DNA of 64,000 bases, taken from Pezicula radicicola. Taxonomy: Eukaryota; Ascomycota; Leotiomycetes; Helotiales; Dermateaceae. The notes beneath the pieces were generated by a model that saw only the letters and a program-made list of their open reading frames with translations, was not told the DNA's origin and did no database searches. Location of the stretch: NCBI GenBank assembly GCA_003008705.1, contig PDUO01000030.1, positions 1,985 to 65,984 on the forward strand, given 5' to 3'. Numbering within the stretch: the stretch's first letter is position 1; the number at the start of each line of letters is the position of its first letter. Below, in pieces: positions 46,596 to 56,948 of this stretch. Made by a program: the position numbers and the translations under genes.

Positions 46596-47701
46596 ATGGC
46601 ATCACGAATCAACCATGTCGCAGTCATTCTTGTAACTTTACTCCTTACCATCTTCTCAAATGCAGCAGCAACATCACCAGGCTGCGGCCGAATTCCCGGA
46701 TACAAGGGCATAACACGAAAGATCATGATACAGAGCGGAAACCCACCAAACCACATCCGCGAATTTTACATCGACCTTCCTGCATCTTACGACCCGAACA
46801 AGCCAACTCCAATGATCCTCGGATTTCACGGAGCGAATAAAACCTGGGAAGACATGAAGAACATTACTCGATTTTCAGAACCTTCAATGAATCTCAACAG
46901 AATCGTTGTTTATCCCCAAGGTCTCAAAGTTAGTTTCTCCATTCACATTCACATCTCTGTCTTTCGGTTTCTCAGCACTTGGCTAATTCATCATAGGGGC
47001 CTGATAGCCGTTTCGCTTGGGAAGGAGCACCTTACGCCAACAAAGATGTATCCGACCTAGACTTTACAAAAGACATCCTAAGATACATGCGTACTAACTA
47101 CTGCATTGACAACACTCGCGTTTACGCGGCCGGAAAGTCTAACGGAGGTGGTTTCGTAAACCTACTAGCCTGTACACCCTCCCTCGCCGAAAACTTCGCA
47201 GCTTTCGGCTCTGTTGCGGCTGCTTTGTATACGGAATCACCTGGTTCGGTAACCGCTAGAGCTTGTAATGCTAGTATGAGTGTACGGGGAAGAAAACCAG
47301 TTCCCATAATCGGATTCCATGGAGATGATGATGGCGTAATTCCATTTGACAATTCTACTTATGTTAGAAATGGGGTGTTGCTACCAACCATACCAAGGTT
47401 TTGGCAGACTTGGGCTATTAGGAACGGCTGTCCTGATCCACCGACTCCTTTTATATTATGGAAGAGCTCCGGCCCAAATGATGGTGATTGGGAGGTGATG
47501 GCTACTATGGGATTTTACTGTGGTGAGTATGAGGAGAATGTTGAGAATTATCCGGTTGTGGTTGGGGTTGTGATTAAGGGTCAGAAGCATTGGTGGTCTA
47601 GTAGGTGGGCGAATGAGAATAATAAGGGGGCTGTAGGGCAGGTTGAGGCTAGTGCGATTATGTTGGGGTGGTTTGATGGGTGGATTAGGAGGGGTGAGTA
47701 G
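46596..47701 (+). CDS. Secreted CE1-type (feruloyl esterase-like) esterase
   Basis: Exons 46596-46928 and 46997-47701; 345 residues, 68-bp intron in phase 0. Signal peptide at residues 1-25 (VILVTLLLTIFSNAAA). Alpha/beta-hydrolase blocks: LGFHGANKTW (oxyanion), VYPQG, VYAAGKSNGGGFVNLLAC (nucleophile Ser in G-x-S-x-G), GFHGDDDGVIPF (acid) and HWWSSRW (His). This arrangement is typical of fungal CE1 feruloyl esterases/LpqC-type esterases, which release hydroxycinnamic acids from arabinoxylan or pectin. The nucleophile elbow GKSNGG is the usual variant of GxSxGG. Substrate not proven. It complements the CE12 enzyme at 9210. Confidence 0.86.
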
Positions 47702-48418
47702 GGGAATGTGACTGGTATTGGTAGCAAGAGAGGGGAAAAGGGAGTTGGTATTCTTTGGGTTTCGGATTCGGATGGGCATTATTAGATGAGGGAAAGAGTA
47801 ATGATTACCTCCCATGATAACCCTTTGTAGCTTTTATAGGGGAACATGGAAAGAACTCTTCGGGTTCTTGTGTAATTAACTTATGATTAAGTAGAGCTAG
47901 TCGTCTTTCATTGAAAGTTCGAATTCGAGAAGAAATAAAAGGTAGACGGAATGTTTTTAACGTCTGAGTAGTGTGTTTTTGGGGGTTTTTTTTTTGAAAG
48001 TTCATGTAGTTGAGACAAGTTTTGAACTGAAGGGAATCAAGTGAGTTAAATGACTGTGTCGTGTGTTACTATAAAAGTGACTAACTTTATCTAAGTTGCT
48101 TAAAGTAAGTTAATAGCCTAAATGAGAGAGTTATATATAGGTAGTAAGTTAGCTACTAGAATAGTCACGTATCGATGCTAAATTCCTTGGGCATTTCACG
48201 ATACTTAATAAGTTGAAGTTGAAGTGAATAGAAGAGTGTCGTCACGGAAGCACGAAAATGAAACGAAGGCACGTGATACGGGGACCTCAAAACTTTTACT
48301 CGTAGTTCCTGAGTCCTTGGCATCAGCCCCGAGGTGCTCATAATCGACTGAGCTCTAGCTTTTCCCCCGCCCCCTCCCACCTCCAACGCCTGTTACTCAC
48401 TTGTTCTATTTGGCAGAG
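47702..48418. other. Intergenic spacer with minisatellite-like copies
   Basis: No gene. At 48040-48130 degenerate GTGACTAACTTTATCTAAGT-like units resemble the 18-bp family. The final 100 bp form the promoter of the FHA gene. Confidence 0.45.
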
Positions 48419-49351
48419 ATGGAATCTTCAAGGCCTGGAAGGGTAGCGGAAAAGGACGAGTACCGGCGAAGGCGCAGATCGAGATCGAGATCGAATTCAG
48501 AGGAAGAGGAAGAGAGGCGACGAAGGAGGCGGAGGAGAGAACGCGAAGAACGTGGAGAACGTGAGGGAGGGGATTTTGGGAGGGATCGCGATCGCGATAG
48601 CGATAGAAAACGTCGAAGGTCGCGTAGTCCGGGATACGAATCTTCCAGGAGGAAATATGATGATAGGGAATCAAAACACAGGAGTAGGGGCGATAGATCT
48701 CCAGATCGAGACACCAAGAAAGATCATGAGGCTAGATCATCAAGGGAAGCCTCAGAAAGTCAAATTAGTCGCAAGAATAAGGGCCCATTACCCTCTCAAG
48801 AAGCGTCATTCATGGCAAACAAGGACCCTTCGATGGCTCTTGTACCAGGTGGGGAAGCACCAGAAAAACAGAAACCAAACTTCGCGCCCACTGGATTGCT
48901 AGCAGCGGCTTCGAATCAGGTTGAGCAGGCGGACGGTACAAAGATTGTTCTGAAGTATCACGAACCTGCTGAGGCCCGAAAAGCACCAGCGAAAGAACAG
49001 TGGAAGTTGTTTGTTTTCAAAGGCCCGGATATTGTGGATACTATCGACCTTAATGTGCGAAGTTGTTGGCTCGTTGGGAGGGAGTTAGCGGTAGTTGATA
49101 TGCCTGCGGAACACCCGAGCATTAGCAAGCAACATGCCGTTATACAATTTCGCTTTATCGAGAAGAGGAATGAGTTTGGGGATAAGCTGGGCAAAGTCAG
49201 ACCGTATCTGATCGATCTCGACTCAGCGAATGGCACATTGTTGAACAAGGAGGAGGTTCCTGGGAGTCGATATTTGGAGTTGAGGGATAAGGATATGATT
49301 CAGTTTGGGCATAGCACGAGGGAGTACGTTCTGATGCTGTCAAAGGATTGA
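48419..49351 (+). CDS. PML1: FHA-domain SNIP1/Pml1-like splicing protein
   Basis: 310 residues from the ATG at 48419; an upstream extension to 48401 has no ATG. The N-terminal 120 residues are Arg/Ser/Glu-rich with RS and RD dipeptides (RRRRRSRSRS, GRDRDRDSDRKRRRSRS). A linker with NFAPTGLLA, a SNIP1/Pml1 hallmark, follows. The C-terminal FHA domain (about 200-305) includes CWLVGRE, HPSISKQHAVIQFR and DLDSANGTLLN, carrying the phosphothreonine-binding Gly-Arg, Ser-x-x-His and Asn-Gly. In yeast, Pml1 belongs to the RES complex that assists splicing and pre-mRNA retention in the nucleus. Gene symbol by family. Confidence 0.88.
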   Translation: MESSRPGRVAEKDEYRRRRRSRSRSNSEEEEERRRRRRRREREERGEREGGDFGRDRDRDSDRKRRRSRSPGYESSRRKYDDRESKHRSRGDRSPDRDTKKDHEARSSREASESQISRKNKGPLPSQEASFMANKDPSMALVPGGEAPEKQKPNFAPTGLLAAASNQVEQADGTKIVLKYHEPAEARKAPAKEQWKLFVFKGPDIVDTIDLNVRSCWLVGRELAVVDMPAEHPSISKQHAVIQFRFIEKRNEFGDKLGKVRPYLIDLDSANGTLLNKEEVPGSRYLELRDKDMIQFGHSTREYVLMLSKD

Positions 49352-50849
49352 GCAAACTTTGTTTATCAAGCAAAGTGCTCTAAGTATCTGAGGTTACTCG
49401 CCCTAACGACATACTCTTGCGGTGTGAGTGTACAGCATGATGATGATCCTGGCTGGCTAGACAAAAATGTGGGGAATTGAGGTAATTATCCTGCGAATCA
49501 CTCGGAAGATATATCGATGTCAAGAGGGTCGTACAATAACGGTTCCTCATGTCTCATCGGTCATTTTCCCACTCTCAACTGATGTCACCACAAACTACCG
49601 AGACACAGCTCAAATCTGCAAAAAGCACACACAAATCATGGCACACGAGGACTTGAATTCTAAGAGATGTTACAGTTCCATTGTGGAGCTTGGCTCACAA
49701 GTCCTCATGATAATGCGGCCACCGTCGGGTCTGCTATTAGGCGACCGGAACTAAAGGAGAGATCAGCCAGGTTCACAAAAACGCTCAAAAGACGCCCCTG
49801 ATACGCCCGAGTGGCCAAATTGAAGCGCGAGCCTCAATATAGCATTGGCAGAAAATAGACATATAATTGATGCCTCCGGGTGCTTGTTTAAGACATTACG
49901 AATACGCTCCCTATCACGATGTCTCAATTTTATCACGTGTGGCTTTTTGCGCTTCGTCCTCCAGGCTGCGTCGGCTATGACCCCTTTAATAATTGACTAC
50001 TCACCTCGCCTTCTCCTTCGCATATTGCAATGGCTGAGCACAGCCAGCGCCTCTTTATGGGGTGCCCGGCACGCCTGGTTCGTACGTACAGACATAAATA
50101 AGCCTTTAGCTGAGGATGGGTTTTGGGCGTAGCGACCCGTGCCATAAAGCAAGCAAGGCAAGTCCCTATCTACCGAGTGAACTTTAGGTTCTCTCAGAGT
50201 CACAGAATATCGAGTTACTCAAACTAACTTTAGCAAAATCGAAGCTTTCAACGGCCATCCCAATCAACATCAAGCTTCGCATCTCACAGGCCTCCCGTAC
50301 ACAGATTGAAGCTTAAACCTCTACCCCTGTATCTCTCCTTTTTGGTAGCGGCGCCACCCCGCAGATCCCTGCAACCCCGAACCTTCCCCCAACTGAGACA
50401 CAATTGACCTTAGCTCTCCCGGTGACTCTTCAATCACAACGCCCAACCGCACTGGAGAGGAGAGCGCTGGGGTAATTAGAAGCTACTTCTACCTCGTGTG
50501 ACTAAGTGTTCACCCTCCTTTGCGCGTGCTTCGCGACACATGTACAAAATACACCGAAACTGATGTCGCCTTGGCTATAGCAGGCACTCACATTTCACGT
50601 CACTGAGAGCACCTCGAGGCGGTAGCTGACAGATCATGACACTTGGTCGCAGAAAGGCCCTGCACATATAAAAGACGTCTCCCCGCAGTCAGGGGCTTGG
50701 TGGCGCATGAAGCTTCTGCGATACAGCAGAAGACAGTATAAAGAATGGTAGGTCTACTTCCTTGCGCGTTGCGGTGGTGTACATGGGGATGGTGGAGAAG
50801 GGACAGGAGGAGCCTAAATGGTTGAAATAGGGTTTGAATAACTCCACAA
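49352..50849. other. Long intergenic spacer, NLR promoter
   Basis: 1.5 kb without a supported gene; ORFs near 49467-50132 are short and domain-less. At 50745 an ATG directly followed by a good donor (GTAGGT) could form a one-codon first exon of the NLR gene spliced to 50871. Confidence 0.5.
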
Positions 50850-53800
50850 ATGCTGACTTCCTTTGTGCAGGGCACCGCGATCGATCCCTCCGAAATAAAA
50901 CGCTTTGAGATCACCGAGGTCTACTCACACCCCGATGCTAAGGTCGATATCGTGCTCGTTCACGGCCTAAATGGCGACCCTCGCGCGACATGGACGGCCA
51001 AAAATGGTGTCTTCTGGCCCTCGCAACTACTACCTGTCAGCTTGAAGTCTGCGAAAGCGAGGGTCTTGGTGTACGGTTATAATGCCGATGTATACGCGTT
51101 TGGAAGTAAGAGTGCTAGTTCGGATATGATACACTTGCATGCGCAAAGTCTGGTTAGTGGATTGGCTTTGGAGAGGAAGAGTGAGGAGACTACTTCGAAC
51201 CCGATTATTTGGGTGGCGCATAGTTTGGGGGGCATATTGGTTAAGAGGGTAAGTGTCCTTTTTTGATTGAGTTGTTGAGTTGGTTGGGTTGTTCGGATGA
51301 TTTGGGCTCCTCGGTTGAATTGTGTAACCTAGTTGATCTGAGTAAGTCGCTTGATCTGTGTAACCTATTTGGTCTAGGTTACTCAGTGGAGTTGGGTTAC
51401 TCTCTTCATTTTGGTTCTCTTCATCTGGGCAACTCAGTCCATTTGGGTAATTCAGTTGGTTTGGGTTACTCAAAACAAACTCAATAACTCACAACTCTCG
51501 TCCGTTTACTAATATGCGAGAGTAGGCACTAGAGCTCTCTAACGATCTGACGAGCAAAAGCGCCGACGATAATCGCAACATATTCGTCTCCACGTACGGT
51601 GTCATCTTTCTTGGCACCCCACACACTGGCGCAGACCCAGCAAAATGGGGAATTATACTGCAAGGAATGGTGGGAACGTTGGTCCCGAAGAAGTTTATGG
51701 ATTCAGAATCCCAGCTGGTGAAAACGCTTCAAACCAACAACGAAACGCTCCAGAATATCAACCTTCACTTTCTCGATATCTATCAACGATTCAAAATCTG
51801 CATGGTCCACGAAGCCATGAAAACTGACCTCAAAGGCAGCCGAATATTCATTGTTGATCAAATTTCTGCAAGCCCATTACTACCAGACGTGCAGTATTTC
51901 GGCATTGAAGCAACACATTCGGGAATGTGCAAGTTTGAGAGCAAGAATTCACCGGGTTATTTGAACGTTTCGGCCACTATCAAGGGATGGGTCGAGGAGA
52001 GCCCGAAAGTCATCCAAGCTAGACAAGATATGGAGCGCAGGACAAGGAAACAGGCAGATGAGGCCCGAGCGAAGGAAATAATGGGCATCTACGATCCTGT
52101 AAGCAATTTTCAAGACCACTTCCCACTCGATTCGAGTTACTGAATTAGTTTCAGTAACTCGGCGAGATTGGGCAATATCCACAAGGAGTAGGGATGGAAA
52201 CTGACTCTCATTTTGTCAGGTTGACTCACAGACGCCGCAGGGCTCAGGCCAAAAAACACCTGGTACGTCAAATGTGGGACGGCCTGCACAGAGACAGCAG
52301 CCCGGTCTCATCTCAGCGCCTCAATCAAGAAGTACTTTTGATTTCGAGGCTGCCAAAGTTGAGGAGACGGATACCGAGATGGCAGGCATTCGGTGAATAA
52401 GGAGTGTTCTACAACTGGCTCTGCTTTTTCAGGCGTTGCAATGCTATATCCATTCTGGTGGTCTCCTGTCTTCAATTTCCAGATCCTGTATCCGAGTTGC
52501 TGAGCTGATTTTTAATCACTCAACTCTGCTCGAAGACAAACTTTCCTCCCATCATTGTTTTAGAATTCTACCCAGTTGCTTGTCTCATTTTCACAGCGAG
52601 GCGCTATGTCTATGGCCTCTTTCCTTGTTATTTTGGGGGCTTGGCTGATTTGTCATCTTTCTTGTAGCTTTAACCAAATCCTATCACTCCATAGCTACCA
52701 TTGAGCCTGATACTCGAAGCCTGGAGCCCAAAGAACCCTACTTTATCAAACCATCAGGCTTCCGTCCCAATTCATTATTTGTGGGTAGAGAAGCAGAACT
52801 TGCCGAGATGCACAGATTGCTGTTTGACAAGAAGCGGCGTGCTTATGGAACCTCTGCTGTGCTAATTCAGAGTATGCCCGGTGGTGGTAAAACACACCTA
52901 GCAAGGGAGTATGTGTATCAGCATAAGGATGAATTTCCTGGCGGCATCTTCTGGTTACGAGCGAAGACCCTACCCGAACTCGCTGCTGGATATTGGGACA
53001 TTGCACGAATTGGTGCGCTCAGGAGCTCAAATGAGAATCTGTCATTGAATGATCCGGAACAATTTATCCAAGTAGTCAGAAGTTGGTTAAACCAGCGACA
53101 AAATTGGCTCCTGGTACTTGATGGTATTCACTTCGACGATACAGACAACCTGATAAAATACATCCCGGACAGTCCAAACACTAGTCTTATTTACACCTCA
53201 ACCGCCAAATCCGTCAGCAATGACTACCAATTCATGAATCCACAAGTAATCAAACTCCCACTCCTGTCGGCCAAAGAAGCACAGACCCTCCTACTCCTCG
53301 AACTAAACAAAGGAAAAAATCCATCCCGAGACGACCTTCTTCATTCAATGGAACTAGTTCAAGCTATGGGGTTCCTACCAGTCGTTATCCATGCTATCGC
53401 TCAACGATTGAAGGCTACGGATGAACCGTTAGCGAAGTTTGCGAGGTCTTATTCGGCGGAGCCGAAGTTGAGGGGGCTTGGGGCTTATACTGCCGTTGTC
53501 GATCAGCTTAAGATGTTGGGTGCTATTGAGGCGCTGAATTTGTTGAGGATTCTTTGCTTTTTTAGTCAGCATATTCCGGTTGAGATGATTGTTCTTGGTA
53601 TGTTTTCACTTCGTTTCTTTGCCTTTGGCTTGGGTTCCTTGGGTGGTTTTGGGTTGCTCGAGTTGAGTAATTTGAACTAGCTGGGTTATTGAAGCCACAG
53701 GAGACATCAAACTAACTAATTGATTCAGGCCTCAATGCACTCGATGTGCCGGTAAAGGCCTCCGAGCCCATCAGTGGTCGTTCTTTGAATAACACATTCA

Positions 53801-56294
53801 AAATACTAAATTCATTCGCACTTATCGACCGAAACGAACCAGAGCCTCTTCATTCGTCACAGAGCTCCAAGGGCAGCAGAGATATGATTGGTGACCATGT
53901 TGATGTCATCAGACTTCATAGTGTTGTAGAAAGCTTTTTCGTGGACACTCTCTTGGCGGAAGGCACACTTTCCCTATGGCTTGATCGCGCTGTCAAAGTA
54001 TTTTGTTGCTCATATGATACAGCATGTGAACGTATTATTCGCAAACACAGTCCCGGCCTTGTTGAGGACTATCGGTTATATGAGATCCATGGAAATAAGC
54101 TTCGGGAGCATGTCAAGAGATATTTGAAAAAGTCGCCCGTGTTGCGGGAGTCACTGTTGTTCCTAGACCATCGACTCGAAATTGTTAAAGGGGAGATCGA
54201 AAGGAGGACTCCGGAATCTTCTCAGTCCATTGCAGGTGGCAAGCCAGAAGCATTTCATATTTCGATCTTCGATCGAACTAGTAGTTCATCAGATACGGAT
54301 CCAGCCACGCCCGGAGTATTCGACAAGTACAATACTGAAATTTCAACCTGGGGGCTGGAAGTTGAGAAAGTTCAGATTGAATCACCAATCAGCATCAAGA
54401 GTTATGATCATCAACCCCCAGTGGCTCCTTCCAAAAGCGTTTTCCCACCACTTCGTCAGCATGATAATGGATATGATAGCGATATGGACGAATCGATCTC
54501 TGAGACGGTTAAGTCGTTTCAAAGAACACTGCAGCAAGAAGATTCAACCATTAGCTATGAGGCCCCATGGGAAACGGTCGAAAATCGTCGCTCAAAACCT
54601 AAGGTGAAGCCCGCCAGACTGGATCTTCATCGAACTATAAAGACTATGGAGAAGAAGCGTTACAGTGATAGTTTAGGCTCTTTTCGATCAGCCAGCGATC
54701 CAAGGGTTACTCATGAATTTGCCCATGGGTTTGTGCATCGAAATAACTCTCGAGCACAGTCTCGAGGGAGGATGTCAGGACAGTCGCAAGCAGAGGTTGC
54801 TCTTACACACATTACGACAACATCTCCGCCGCCAGGTATGTCTTAAGCTCTCGGGGCAATTTGTCCTTTTCTTTTCGGGTTTAATGTCTCATTGCTCCTG
54901 AATTATGTTTGAGTTACTTTCATTATATTTGGGATAAGTAAACTAACTCCGGATTTCTGATTATAGTACGGGGTGGCGGTATGATTCAAGATCGTCGGGG
55001 TTCATCTGGCCGTCGATCTCAGGACAACAACCGCTTAGTTGCTGGAGCCGCGACTTATGCTGCCGCGGTCTCTGGCCCTACGCGAGATACAGTTTCCGAT
55101 CAAAGGCAGATGTTAAGGCCAAGCACTGATAGCACAGCAACCGAGTATGGTTCAATCGATACGCAGTCGAGCTCTGTCCCTTCGCTCATGACTAGTTCTG
55201 CAATACAGTCCTTACAGCGCATCCCTCATGAAAAACAAATACCAAAACCCACTCTCCAATCTTCACCACGGCAGCCACCAACGCCTATGCCTCCATACCC
55301 ACGATCACTATCGCCTTACCCTACGTATCGACATCCTTACCAATCTTCAGATACAGATCTTTACAACCTTGGTGGTGGTTCGACATATAGCCAAGAAAAT
55401 TTGAGGCTAGGTCCAGATCCATATTCATCCCTTGTCTACCCTCGAATGACTGGACCGATCCCTTACGAAGTCCTCTCCACCTCACCACGAAAACGTGACT
55501 TGCCACATAACTATCCACAATGGGACTTTCAAAATATGGCTGCAACCTTTCCCTCACCCGAGTACCAGTCTTATCCAACAAGTGAGCAGAACCCCGAATT
55601 TCTATCACTCTCTTCCCCCAATATAGCACGTCCACAATACTACAATATCAGAGAGGGGTACACCTCGCAGCCCATGTCACGCAACCCCTCAGATCAATAC
55701 CCTCGAACCTCGAGCTCGACCCCTTATAATTACCGAAGGCCCTCCCTCGCAGAAACTGAGCCTCTGCCACAACTTCCGACATTCTCGCCCATGATCCCGC
55801 AAGCACATTACCCATCTTACCAAGGCTCTCAGGAACGTTCAGCATCTCAAAGTACCAGTACTTCAAATGGCGCACGACGCAAGAGCCCACGCCTAGATCT
55901 GGCCCGCCGCGCAGCACTCATCAGTACATTGGAAGAATGGCCTGACACAGAACCTCTTCCTGAGCTCGTCCCACGGAGTCAATTACCTTTCAACCCTAAC
56001 GCTCCCGCATTCTCTCCCCGAGTCTCTCAGCGTAACTCTCCGGCCAGTGGAGGCAGTACCCGCCGCTCTTCTCCAGCACAACCGCAAGCTCCTTACCCTA
56101 CACCCGAGATGGGAGAGGGTGGGGTAGAGATGGGCCGGTCTGGTAGTGGGGGCTTGAGAGTTGGACGGCGTATGATTGAGTTTGGAGATTTTCCTGAGTT
56201 GGTTGATCCTCAGGAGGCTAGAGAACGGGTTAGGGATGCGTGGACGGAGATGGAGGCAACGAGCTCCTTGATGGGGTTAGGAATCAGGCCATGA
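50850..56294 (+). CDS. NOD-like receptor: SesB-type esterase + NB-ARC
   Basis: Model exons 50850-51248, 51526-52098, 52220-52331, 52668-53597, 53729-54835, 54967-56294; 1,482 residues, phases consistent. N-terminal alpha/beta hydrolase (about 25-310): VHGLNGDP oxyanion block, VAHSLGG nucleophile (Ser 125), ATHSGM catalytic His (about 260). This is the SesB/PGAP1-like effector of fungal NLRs. NB-ARC (about 385-660): FVGRE entry, SMPGGGKT P-loop (about 430), WLLVLDG Walker B (about 508), LPLLSAKEA. A helical stretch and some 700 mostly disordered residues rich in Pro, Ser, Tyr and Gln follow. No ankyrin, TPR or WD repeats are visible. Likely role: non-self recognition or incompatibility-like cell death. 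The ATG could instead be the one-codon exon at 50745. Confidence 0.85.
51302..51478. repeat. 18-bp minisatellite in an NLR intron
   Basis: Inside intron 1 of the NLR gene (51249-51525) nine 18-bp units and one 15-bp unit follow without gaps (starts 51302, 51320, 51338, 51356, 51374, 51392, 51410, 51425, 51443, 51461), consensus TTGGGTAACTCAGTTGAT. It is the same family as 13140-13985. A 74-codon ORF with a six-residue period (LGNSVH-like) is a by-product. Confidence 0.88.
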
Positions 56295-56948
56295 GACTGC
56301 GAAGTGTGTTAGTTGTCAGTCTATGGTTGGTTCCTTTCGTTGTCGTTTTTCTGCTTGTATCATTTGTATTTTGATTTGGCTTTTTCTTGTATCATATACC
56401 CCGGAATTTTTGGTGGGAAGCATGGTGATTGTAGCATAGGGCGGGGCATAAGGTGTGAAATAGGGCATGGCATAGCATACGGTGTGACATAAGGAGGGAT
56501 AGAGTCCAAGGAAGGATACAGAAAAGGTGCATTACATTGTGTTGCGTTTGCATATATTGCTGATTGCATTATCGGGAAGGAATGGAACTCTAAACAGAAC
56601 TTGTAGAACGTACTTGTTTTATATTAGTAGGCGCCTACTATACACATGATCTACAAGTCTCTGTTTCACTAGTTAGGTGATATCCCCCCTAATGTCTGAT
56701 TAAGCTCGCTTAGCTGTTGACGGTTTGAACTCTTGGGACATCTGTGTTTAACTTCACAATCACGGATTCCAAAGCGCAAAGGAGGGTAAAAGATTCCCAA
56801 GTGCCCTTGTACTTTGGAGTATACTGAGTCTTTCATTTTAAAAATATCTTTTCGAGTAATTTAGCATTGCTTAAATGCTGTGCTGTTACGAAGACTTGGG
56901 GTTTAATGTCGTGTCTAAACGTCATCGCCACCCCGAAGGGGAACTCAA
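56295..56948. other. Intergenic spacer
   Basis: 654 bp between two same-strand genes; repeated GGCATAR-type words near 56430-56500; no gene seen. Confidence 0.5.

Noticed and set aside
51263..51487. 74-codon ORF with six-residue repeats
   Set aside because: It is the 18-bp minisatellite read in frame inside an NLR intron, not a gene.
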